DNA from: Marivivens sp.
GTDB taxonomy: Bacteria; Pseudomonadota; Alphaproteobacteria; Rhodobacterales; Rhodobacteraceae
DNA: 41,260 nucleotides
Assembly: GCA_030827165.1 (NCBI GenBank)
Contig: JAURFB010000016.1
Location: forward strand, 1 to 41,260
Direction of reading: 5' to 3'
Shown: positions 34,644-41,260 of the stretch, in pieces
How the letters are laid out: each line of letters begins with the position of its first letter
How positions within the stretch are numbered: position 1 is the stretch's first letter
The notes under the pieces: generated by a model
Databases searched by the model: none
What the model saw: the letters and a program-made list of their open reading frames with translations, nothing else
What the model was told of the DNA's origin: nothing
Translations under genes and position numbers: made by a program

Positions 34644-36047
34644 ATGTCCCCCAAAACGCTCTACGACAAAATCTGGGATGCCCACGTCGCCCATGAATCC
34701 GAGGATGGCACCTGCCTTCTCTACATCGACCGTCACCTTGTTCACGAAGTGACCAGCCCGCAGGCCTTCGAGGGGCTTCGCATGGCTGGCCGCAAGTTGC
34801 GCGCGCCGGAAAAGACGATCGCTGTTCCCGATCACAACGTGCCGACCACGCTTGACCGCGCCAACGCCAAGACCATGACCGAAGAGAGCCGTATTCAGGT
34901 CGAGGCGCTTGACACGAACGCCAAGGATTTCGGGATACATTACTATCCGGTATCCGACGTCCGTCAGGGCATTGTCCATATCGTCGGCCCCGAACAGGGC
35001 TGGACACTTCCTGGAATGACCGTTGTCTGTGGCGACAGCCACACCGCCACCCACGGTGCCTTTGGCGCGCTGGCGCATGGTATTGGCACGTCCGAGGTCG
35101 AGCATGTGTTGGCCACCCAGACGCTGATCCAGAAGAAATCCAGGAACATGAAGGTCGAGATCACCGGCAAGCTCCGCCCCGGCGTCACCGCCAAGGACAT
35201 CACCCTGTCGGTGATCGGCGCGACCGGCACCGCCGGCGGCACAGGCTATGTCATCGAGTATTGCGGTGAAGCGATCCGCGATCTGTCGATGGAAGGCCGA
35301 ATGACCGTTTGCAACATGGCCATCGAAGGCGGCGCGCGCGCCGGCCTGATCGCGCCGGACGAAAAGACCTTTGCCTATTGCATGGGCCGCCCGCATGCGC
35401 CGAAGGGCGCGGCCTGGGAAGCCGCCGTTGCCTGGTGGAAGACGCTCTATTCGGATGACGACGCGCACTGGGACAAGGTCATCACGCTCAAGGGCGAGGA
35501 TATCGCCCCCGTCGTGACCTGGGGCACCTCGCCCGAGGATGTGCTGCCGATCACGGCGAACGTTCCCGATCCGGCCTCGTTCAAGGGCGGCAAGGTCGAC
35601 GCGGCCCAGCGCTCGCTCGACTATATGGGCCTGACGGCTGGCCAGAAGCTCACCGACATCGAGATCGACACCGTTTTCATCGGCTCCTGCACCAACGGCC
35701 GGATCGAAGACCTCCGCGCCGCTGCGGCGATCCTCAAGGGCAAGAAGATCAAGGTCAAGCGGGCGATGGTCGTTCCCGGCTCGGGCCTTGTCCGCGCGCA
35801 GGCCGAGGAAGAGGGCCTTGCCGACATCTTCAAGGAGGCCGGCTTTGAATGGCGCCTTGCGGGCTGCTCCATGTGCCTTGCCATGAACCCCGACCAGCTT
35901 TCGGAGGGCGAGCGCTGTGCCTCGACCTCGAACCGCAACTTTGAAGGCCGTCAGGGCTACAAAGGCCGCACCCACCTCGTTTCCCCCGCCATGGCGGCAG
36001 CGGCAGCGATCACCGGGCATCTGACAGATGTAAGGGAGATGATGTAA
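34644..36047 (+). CDS. leuC: 3-isopropylmalate dehydratase large subunit
   Basis: LeuC with LeuD isomerises 2-isopropylmalate to 3-isopropylmalate in leucine synthesis. The 467-residue protein has [16 protein letters not shown] at the start, [34 protein letters not shown], and the [4Fe-4S] cysteines in [17 protein letters not shown] and [10 protein letters not shown]. The ATG at 34644 has GGGAGAGGA upstream; the frame reaches back to 34575 without support. The stop shares its last base with the leuD start (TAATG). Confidence 0.97.
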   Translation: MSPKTLYDKIWDAHVAHESEDGTCLLYIDRHLVHEVTSPQAFEGLRMAGRKLRAPEKTIAVPDHNVPTTLDRANAKTMTEESRIQVEALDTNAKDFGIHYYPVSDVRQGIVHIVGPEQGWTLPGMTVVCGDSHTATHGAFGALAHGIGTSEVEHVLATQTLIQKKSRNMKVEITGKLRPGVTAKDITLSVIGATGTAGGTGYVIEYCGEAIRDLSMEGRMTVCNMAIEGGARAGLIAPDEKTFAYCMGRPHAPKGAAWEAAVAWWKTLYSDDDAHWDKVITLKGEDIAPVVTWGTSPEDVLPITANVPDPASFKGGKVDAAQRSLDYMGLTAGQKLTDIEIDTVFIGSCTNGRIEDLRAAAAILKGKKIKVKRAMVVPGSGLVRAQAEEEGLADIFKEAGFEWRLAGCSMCLAMNPDQLSEGERCASTSNRNFEGRQGYKGRTHLVSPAMAAAAAITGHLTDVREMM

Positions 36048-36652
36048 TGGAAAAATTCACCAAGATCAGCGGCGTTGCCGCACCTCTGCCGCTCGTCAAC
36101 ATCGACACGGACATGATCATCCCCAAACAGTTCCTCAAGACCATCAAACGGTCGGGGCTTGGGGTGAACCTGTTCGACGAGATGCGCTATGATCGTCAGG
36201 GCAACGAGATCGCCGATTTCGTCCTGAACAAGCCCGCCTACCGGCAGGCCCAGATCCTTGTGGCCGGCGACAATTTCGGCTGCGGCTCGTCACGCGAACA
36301 CGCCCCTTGGGCGCTGGCCGATTTCGGCATCAAGTCGGTCATCTCGACCTCGTTCGCCGACATCTTCTACAACAACTGCTTCAAGAACGGCATCTTGCCG
36401 ATCGTGCTGCCGCAAGAGGCAGTAGACGTGCTGATGAAAGACGCCGAGAAGGGCTCGAACGCGCGGATCGAGGTCGACCTTGAGGCCCAAACCGTGACCT
36501 CGTCGGACGGACAATCTTTCAAGTTCGATGTCGACGCCTTCAAAAAGCATTGCCTTCTTAACGGGTTGGACGATATCGGCCTGACAATGGAAAAGGCGAA
36601 ATCGATCGACAACTTCGAGGCCAAGGCTGCGATGGAGCGTCCCTGGGTCTGA
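36047..36652 (+). CDS. leuD: 3-isopropylmalate dehydratase small subunit
   Basis: LeuD supplies the swivelling domain of isopropylmalate isomerase. The 201-residue product has [42 protein letters not shown] and the [17 protein letters not shown] block with residues contacting substrate. It is normal in length. The one-base overlap with leuC (TAATG) ensures coupled translation. A stem-loop terminator follows at 36677. Confidence 0.97.
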   Translation: MEKFTKISGVAAPLPLVNIDTDMIIPKQFLKTIKRSGLGVNLFDEMRYDRQGNEIADFVLNKPAYRQAQILVAGDNFGCGSSREHAPWALADFGIKSVISTSFADIFYNNCFKNGILPIVLPQEAVDVLMKDAEKGSNARIEVDLEAQTVTSSDGQSFKFDVDAFKKHCLLNGLDDIGLTMEKAKSIDNFEAKAAMERPWV

Positions 36653-36676
36653 TCCCGGCAGGCAGAATCATCATTG

Positions 36677-36702
36677 AAACCCGCCCTGCAAAGAGCGGGT
36701 TT
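36677..36702 (+). terminator. leuCD terminator
   Basis: AAACCCGC (36677-36684) pairs with GCGGGTTT (36695-36702) across a ten-base loop, 24 bases after the leuD stop. CTTGGTT follows, a modest T-rich tail. Confidence 0.7.
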
Positions 36703-36778
36703 CTTGGTTCTGGGCTGTCTGATGGTTGCAAGAAAGCCGCACCAATTCTCGGTCTGCCGCGCCCGCAGCCACGTCGGC

Positions 36779-36807
36779 GCTTGCCGAATAGGGCAATCTG
36801 GGCAAGC
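36779..36807. repeat. Inverted repeat before the membrane protein gene
   Basis: GCTTGCC (36779-36785) pairs with GGCAAGC (36801-36807). A second GGCAA at 36792-36796 could compete for the same TTGCC, so two alternative hairpins are possible. No gene is seen between 36653 and 36880 apart from the leuCD terminator and this element. Confidence 0.35.
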
Positions 36808-36880
36808 TTGTGTCAACAATGAGGCGGACTGGAATAGAGGCGCGGCATGTATCGCGCCCGGCCAGATCGAGAGGCAAGCA

Positions 36881-37732
36881 ATGTTTATTCGTATTTCCGG
36901 AGCGTTGATCCGTGCGTTGGCAGTTATTCTGCTTGTGGCAACGCCGTCGATCATCCTGCCGTCAACAACCGGCGAGACTGGCCAGATCGTCATGTTTGTC
37001 GCGGTGATTGCAGCGATTGCCACATTCGTCGAATACGCCAGCAAAACCCCGACGCTGATCGAGTTCCGCGAGGCGCCGCCGATCAATCGCGTCCGATTTC
37101 TGGCGGTCTTGTCCTGCGTTTTCTTTTTGTCGTCGATTCTGCGGGGGCAGGTCGCCCCGACGACCTTTACCGTATTTCTCGACACAGCAGGCGAGCGCGT
37201 TGCCGAGATGATCGACTTTCCGCTCTCTCCGGTTCGCTTGATGGCCGGCCTTTTGCCCGAGTCCACGTCAGAAGCTACGGCTTCGATCTTCAGGACCGCG
37301 ACCGGTGTCGCCTGTATGATTTCGCTTCTGTCCCTGGCCTTCATGGTGCTCACGCTGCGCTTTGGACGTTGGCCGCTGCCCGGTCAGCCCTTCAACATCT
37401 GGACCAACCTGCCGTTTTTTAGCCCTTCGGTGCATATGGACGTGGTTCAGAAGCTGCGCCGCGATGCAGCCGTTAACGGAATCTTTGGACTTACGCTCCC
37501 CTTCTTTGTGCCAGCGGTTCTGCAACTCGTGGTGCAATTTGTCGACCCAATCTCAATCACCAGCCCCCACATGCTCGTGTGGTCGGTAACAGCGTGGGCT
37601 TTCTTGCCGGCATCCCTCATCCTGCGGGGTCTGGCGCTGAGCCGGATCGCCAATATTCTCGAGAGCAAGAAGAAGCGCGCCCTCGCGAAGGCGCTCGAGG
37701 ATGGTTGGGTTCCGTTGCAGCATTCGGCCTGA
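36881..37732 (+). CDS. Membrane protein of unknown function
   Basis: A 283-residue polytopic protein. Hydrophobic segments are visible at about residues 8-25, 34-52, 75-95, 145-165, 205-225 and 235-255. The C-terminus is basic (SRIANILESKKKRALAKALEDG). I recognise no family. ATG 36881 with GAGAGGCAAGC upstream is chosen over the longer frame to 36674, which would include the leuD terminator. The gene is between leuD and the broken EEP gene; its end overlaps that gene's likely start by 28 bases. Confidence 0.75.
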   Translation: MFIRISGALIRALAVILLVATPSIILPSTTGETGQIVMFVAVIAAIATFVEYASKTPTLIEFREAPPINRVRFLAVLSCVFFLSSILRGQVAPTTFTVFLDTAGERVAEMIDFPLSPVRLMAGLLPESTSEATASIFRTATGVACMISLLSLAFMVLTLRFGRWPLPGQPFNIWTNLPFFSPSVHMDVVQKLRRDAAVNGIFGLTLPFFVPAVLQLVVQFVDPISITSPHMLVWSVTAWAFLPASLILRGLALSRIANILESKKKRALAKALEDGWVPLQHSA

Positions 37733-38802
37733 GCCTCTGGCTCGCTTCCCTTTCCGCAAGCGCCAATCCTCTTCGCATCGCCACATTTGCCGCTCCCCTG
37801 AGCCGCGATGGGCCGGCGCTTTTGCTTCGGGATATCCTCAAGGGGCAGGATCAGAGCATTATCACCATTGCCCGCGTGGTCGCCTCTGTGGATCCCGACA
37901 TTCTTCTCCTGACCGACTTTGACCATGACGCCGGTCTGGCGGCGCTGAATGCCTTTGCAGAGCTTTTGGCCGAACAGGGGTCTTCCTATCCGGTCCGCTT
38001 TGCCCTTCCGACCAACGTAGGCCTTCCCACAGGGCATGACATGGACGGCAACGGCAGGTTGGGCTAAGCGCGGGACGCGATGGGCTATGGCCTGTTCCGA
38101 GGCAACGGCGGGATGGCGCTCTTGTCGAGGGTGCCGATCAATGTGGCCGGCGTGCAGGATTTCACCACGCTTCTCTGGCGCGATCTGCCAGAGGCGCGGT
38201 TGCCTCAGATTGATGGCCAGCCCTTTCCCTCGGCAGAGGCACAGGCTGCCCAGCGGCTCGCCTCTTCAGGCTTTTGGATCATACCGATGCGCCCCGAAAA
38301 CGAGCCGCCATTCGCGCTTCTGGCCAGCGCCGCCACGACGCCCGCTTTCGACGGGCCCGAGGACCGCAACGGCCAGCGCAATCGCGACGAAATCCGCTTT
38401 TGGTCGCTTTATCTTGACGGGGTATTCGGGCCACTTCCCGAAACTTTCGTCATAGCGGCCAAGCTCAACGCCGATCCCGTGGATGGTGACAGCGATCACA
38501 CGGCCATTCGCGCGCTTCTGTCCGATCCGCGTCTCTACGATCCCCTCCCCGCAAGTCTGGGCGGCGCTTTGGCCGCCGATGCCGGCCACCTCGGCGATCC
38601 CGCGCTCGATACCGCCGCCTGGCCCGGCAGCCCGCAGGGCAACCTGCGGGTCAGTTATGTCCTGCCGTCGTCGGCGGGATGGGACGTGGTCGGCTCTGGC
38701 GTCAATTGGCCGACTGACGGCACGCTTGGCCCCGATGGCCAGGCTGCCGGACCGCACCGGCTTGTCTGGGTCGACATTTCCAGCGCGGCGAAACGCCCCT
38801 GA
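37705..38802 (+). pseudogene. Endonuclease/exonuclease/phosphatase family gene with an in-frame TAA
   Basis: One frame encodes an EEP-family protein of about 365 residues, interrupted only by TAA at 38065-38067 (codon 121). The N-terminal part has a signal-peptide-like stretch (LSLWLASLSASA), then LRIATFAAPL and ILLLTDFDHDAG; the C-terminal part begins ARDAMGYGLFRGNGGMALLS directly after the stop and contains the SDHTAIRALL motif. Family members usually read GDLNADP and RVDYVLPS; here these are AAKLNADP and RVSYVLPS, so two acidic residues are replaced. There is no ATG start before the signal region; TTG 37705 with GAGG upstream is the likely one. Loss of function, readthrough or a base-call error are all possible. 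ATG 38080 could express a C-terminal fragment. Confidence 0.7.
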
Positions 38803-38825
38803 TCCCGCGCAATCCGCCTGTTTTC

Positions 38826-38854
38826 TTGACGCCCCTGAGGCAAACCGATAGGCG
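38826..38854 (+). promoter_or_regulatory. Possible leuB promoter
   Basis: TTGACG (38826-38831) and TAGGCG (38849-38854) are 17 bases apart, 33 bases before the leuB ATG. The -35 box is strong, the -10 weak. It would separate leuB expression from the upstream genes. Confidence 0.4.
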
Positions 38855-38887
38855 GGTCGGCGACCCTTGACCCCGAAGGAAAGACCC

Positions 38888-39994
38888 ATGTCCAACCCCT
38901 CGCTCCTTATCCTCGCCGGCGACGGCATCGGCCCCGAAGTCATGGCCGAAGTGAAGAAGATCATCGCCTGGTATGGCGACAAGCGCGCCCTGCGTTTCGA
39001 AATCTCGGACGACCTCGTGGGCGGGTGCGCCTATGACGCTCACGGCACCCCCCTGACTGACGAGACGATGGCCAAGGCCCAAGCCGCAGACGCGGTTCTT
39101 CTGGGTGCGGTTGGCGGCCCGAAATACGACAACCTCGACTTCTCGGTCAAACCCGAGCGCGGCCTCTTGCGCCTGCGGAAGGAGATGGACCTCTACGCCA
39201 ACCTCCGCCCCGCCCAGTGCTTTGACGCGCTTGCCGATTTCTCGTCGCTCAAGAAAGACGTGGTCGCCGGTCTCGACATCATGATCGTGCGCGAGCTGAC
39301 TTCGGGCGTCTATTTCGGCGAGCCGCGCGGCATCTTTACCGAAGGCAACGAGCGCGTCGGCATCAACACCCAGCGCTATACCGAAAGCGAAATCGCCCGC
39401 GTTGCGCGCTCGGCGTTCGAGCTGGCCCGCAAGCGGGGCAACAAGGTTTGTTCGATGGAAAAGGCCAACGTGATGGAATCGGGGATTCTGTGGCGCGAGG
39501 TGGTTCAGAAGGTCCACGACGAGGAATATCACGACGTTCAGCTGAGCCATATGTATGCCGACGCCGGCGCCATGCAGCTCACCCGCTGGCCCAAGCAGTT
39601 TGACGTGATCGTCACCGACAATCTCTTTGGCGATCTTCTGTCCGACCTCGCCGCCATGCTGACCGGCTCGCTCGGGATGCTGCCCTCGGCTTCGCTTGGC
39701 GCACCGATGGCCAACGGCCGGCCCAAGGCCCTTTACGAGCCCGTCCACGGCTCGGCCCCCGACATCGCGGGCCAGGGCAAGGCCAACCCGATTGCCTGTA
39801 TCCTGTCGTTCGCGATGGCGCTGCGCTACAGCTTCGATCAGGGCGCCGAAGCGGATCGCCTTGAGAAGGCCGTTGAAAAGGTCCTGGCCGATGGTCTGCG
39901 CACGGCCGACCTGATGGGCCCGGAAGGCGGCTCGCCGGTCTCGACCTCGGCGATGGGCGATGCCGTCATCGCCGCGCTTGACGCGAGCCTCTGA
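38888..39994 (+). CDS. leuB: 3-isopropylmalate dehydrogenase
   Basis: LeuB oxidises and decarboxylates 3-isopropylmalate to 2-ketoisocaproate, using NAD. The 368-residue protein shows [14 protein letters not shown], the substrate-binding [46 protein letters not shown] and [27 protein letters not shown], followed by [23 protein letters not shown] 38888 with AAGGAAAG upstream gives the conventional start. It is separated from leuCD by a membrane protein and a broken gene, so the leu genes here are clustered but not one simple operon. A strong terminator follows. Confidence 0.97.
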   Translation: MSNPSLLILAGDGIGPEVMAEVKKIIAWYGDKRALRFEISDDLVGGCAYDAHGTPLTDETMAKAQAADAVLLGAVGGPKYDNLDFSVKPERGLLRLRKEMDLYANLRPAQCFDALADFSSLKKDVVAGLDIMIVRELTSGVYFGEPRGIFTEGNERVGINTQRYTESEIARVARSAFELARKRGNKVCSMEKANVMESGILWREVVQKVHDEEYHDVQLSHMYADAGAMQLTRWPKQFDVIVTDNLFGDLLSDLAAMLTGSLGMLPSASLGAPMANGRPKALYEPVHGSAPDIAGQGKANPIACILSFAMALRYSFDQGAEADRLEKAVEKVLADGLRTADLMGPEGGSPVSTSAMGDAVIAALDASL

Positions 39995-40017
39995 ACCCGA
40001 AGATGATCGACAAGACC

Positions 40018-40045
40018 AGCCCCGCCTCGGCGGGGCTTTTCTTTT
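40018..40045 (+). terminator. leuB terminator
   Basis: AGCCCCGC (40018-40025) pairs with GCGGGGCT (40030-40037) around CTCG, followed by TTTCTTTT. It is the clearest intrinsic terminator in the window. Confidence 0.9.
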
Positions 40046-40094
40046 GGCCGCTCTCGCGTCTAAAAGGTGATAGCGCTAACCAACCGGAAGTCCG

Positions 40095-41057
40095 ATGCAC
40101 CACAACGCCAGAGGGGCCCTGCTCGCCCTCCTCGCCTTTGCCGTCTATGCGACCAACGACGTGATCGTGAAGGTTCTCGGCGGCGATTATTCCCCGGTGC
40201 AGACGATCTTCTTCTCGACGCTCTTCAGCTTTCCGCTCGCGGTTCTGATGATCATGCGCGAACAGACACCCGGAACGCTTCGCCCCGTGCACCCCGGCTG
40301 GATGGCAGCGCGCACCGTGGCGACGCTGATCACCGGCGTGACGGCCTTCTATGCTTTTGCCGTCCTGCCTTTGGCGCAAACCTATACGATCCTGTTCGCG
40401 TCACCCTTGTTGATCACGCTTCTGGCGATCCCGATCCTTGGCGAACGCATCCATATCCGCAGGGGCATCGCCATCGTCGTTGGCCTCATTGGCGTCGTGG
40501 TGGCGCTTCGCCCCGGTGAAACCCATCTGGGTCTTGGCCATCTGGCCGCTGTCGTCGCGGCCATTGGCGGATCTTTCGCTTCGGTCGTGGTGCGCCGGAT
40601 CGGGGCCGACGAGCGCCCCATCGTCATCATGCTCTATCCGATGATGGCCAACTTCTTCGTCATGGGCGCGGCGCTGGGCTTTGTCTACGAACCGATGCCG
40701 GCCGCCCATATCGGGCTTGTCGCCATCATGGCGATCCTGGGTTCTGCGGCAGGCCTCATCATCATCGGCGCCTACAAATCGGGCGAGGCGATCATTGTGG
40801 CGCCGATGCAGTATTCCCAGATCATCTGGGCGGCAATCTTCGGCTATTTCATTTTCGCCGAGTCGGTCGATCTCTATACCGGCTTCGGCGCCTCGATCAT
40901 TATCGCCAGCGGCCTTTATATCGTCCTGCGAGAGGGGAAATCCGGCGCTTCCGCGAACCGCCCCGTTCTCAAGACGCGCAGCCGGACCGAGACCGGAACC
41001 AGCCTCAGGGTCGGCGCCTTCCTTGATCGCGTCAGAGTCGCGGATTCCGACAAATAA
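40095..41057 (+). CDS. DMT family transporter (EamA domains)
   Basis: A 320-residue carrier of the drug/metabolite transporter superfamily, with about ten hydrophobic helices in two repeats. LLALLAFAVYATNDVIVKVLGGDYSPVQTIFFSTLFSFPLAVL opens repeat 1; VAAIGGSFASVVVRRIGADE opens repeat 2, and APMQYSQIIWAAIFGYFIFAESVDLYTGFGASIIIASGLYIVLRE is the family's ending. A hydrophilic tail of about 35 residues follows. It is a paralogue of the EamA gene at 27508, with only moderate similarity. The substrate is unknown. Confidence 0.93.
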   Translation: MHHNARGALLALLAFAVYATNDVIVKVLGGDYSPVQTIFFSTLFSFPLAVLMIMREQTPGTLRPVHPGWMAARTVATLITGVTAFYAFAVLPLAQTYTILFASPLLITLLAIPILGERIHIRRGIAIVVGLIGVVVALRPGETHLGLGHLAAVVAAIGGSFASVVVRRIGADERPIVIMLYPMMANFFVMGAALGFVYEPMPAAHIGLVAIMAILGSAAGLIIIGAYKSGEAIIVAPMQYSQIIWAAIFGYFIFAESVDLYTGFGASIIIASGLYIVLREGKSGASANRPVLKTRSRTETGTSLRVGAFLDRVRVADSDK

Positions 41058-41061
41058 CGCC

Positions 41062-41090
41062 TTGTCAATTCCGCCGGTTCGGTTTACCCC
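41062..41090 (+). promoter_or_regulatory. Possible tRNA-Pro promoter
   Basis: TTGTCA (41062-41067) lies 17 bases before TACCCC (41085-41090), with TTTACC an alternative one or two bases earlier. It begins five bases after the EamA stop codon and ends 12 bases before the tRNA. Confidence 0.35.
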
Positions 41091-41102
41091 GCACGCCACG
41101 GT

Positions 41103-41179
41103 CGGAGCGTAGCGCAGCCTGGTAGCGCACCTGCTTCGGGAGCAGGGGGCCGGAGGTTCGAATCCTCTCGCTCCGACCA
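41103..41179 (+). tRNA. tRNA-Pro (anticodon CGG)
   Basis: A full cloverleaf can be drawn: acceptor CGGAGCG (41103-41109) with CGCTCCG (41169-41175), D-arm GCGC...GCGC, anticodon stem CCTGC/GCAGG with loop TTCGGGA, and T-arm GGAGGTTCGAATCCTC. The anticodon CGG is at 41137-41139 and reads Pro codon CCG. Discriminator A at 41176 and a genomically encoded CCA (41177-41179). C at position 1 paired with G72 fits bacterial tRNA-Pro. Confidence 0.97.
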
Positions 41180-41199
41180 ATTTCCCGAAAACTCAGAAA

Positions 41200-41260
41200 T
41201 CAGCGGCCCTTGCGATCTTGCGCAGGCTCATCGTCATAGTCCGTCCGCAAGATCCGCTCG
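41200..41260 (-). CDS. 3' end of an unidentified gene (partial)
   Basis: On the minus strand a frame entering from the right edge ends at TGA (41202-41200). The visible tail, [19 protein letters not shown], is strongly charged, as is common for protein C-termini. It stops 20 bases from the tRNA, convergently. Too little remains to name it. Confidence 0.45.
   Translation of the reverse strand, partial: ERILRTDYDDEPAQDRKGR

Overview
The window reads as an ordinary stretch of chromosome from a high-GC alphaproteobacterium, most likely a member of the Rhodobacterales (Rhodobacter/Roseobacter group). This rests on the gene set (RsmD, Map, SfsA, AccD-FolC, IlvD, ZapE, RsfS-RlmH, LeuC-LeuD and LeuB on one chromosome segment), on the DUF6478-type and DUF482-type proteins typical of that group, and on GC-rich codon use. 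I see no phage genes, insertion sequences, CRISPR array, rRNA or plasmid functions.

Layout. 1-4.9 kb: a partial gene end, then RidA, a glycerophosphodiester phosphodiesterase and a FemAB/GNAT-like protein in one plus-strand operon; a Prx5-type peroxiredoxin divergent from a ferredoxin-reductase-like flavoprotein coupled to rsmD. 4.9-9.4 kb: map and sfsA on the minus strand, divergent from a tight four-gene plus-strand operon (CinA/MoaB-like, GNAT, AhpD-like, OmpA-like). 9.4-14.0 kb: a minus-strand accessory catabolic group (FadH-like 2-enoate reductase, amidase, LysR regulator) with a near-perfect 20-bp palindrome before the amidase. 14.1-17.7 kb: ilvD, a lipoprotein gene, a DUF6478 gene and a small gene that seems to be cut by an in-frame TAG. 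17.8-21.0 kb: CPBP protease, accD, folC. 21.0-25.0 kb: gabT and zapE on the minus strand, separated by a 310-base gap that carries a plausible plus-strand small RNA, then an MFS transporter. 25.0-30.8 kb: eight minus-strand genes in tightly packed groups (hydrolase, OCD family, HAD, EamA; YaiI, FghA, AEC transporter). 30.8-34.4 kb: rlmH-rsfS with a promoter and short upstream ORF, an MscS channel, and an SPFH-ribbon-helix-helix gene pair with a palindrome lying over its likely promoter. 34.4-41.3 kb: leuC-leuD, a membrane protein, a broken endonuclease/exonuclease/phosphatase gene, leuB, an EamA transporter, tRNA-Pro(CGG), and the end of an unidentified minus-strand gene.

How the genes connect. 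IlvD, LeuC, LeuD and LeuB cover part of branched-chain amino acid synthesis; AccD and FolC serve fatty acid and folate metabolism; RsmD, RlmH, RsfS, Map and tRNA-Pro serve translation. The rest is mostly transport, redox and housekeeping.

I found no clearly new multi-gene system. The observations most worth checking are two genes that each contain one in-frame stop inside otherwise continuous coding sequence (TAG at 14227-14229, TAA at 38065-38067), the candidate small RNA at about 22523-22610 with repeats around its promoter, the SPFH-RHH pair with its operator-like sequence, and the palindrome ahead of the amidase gene.
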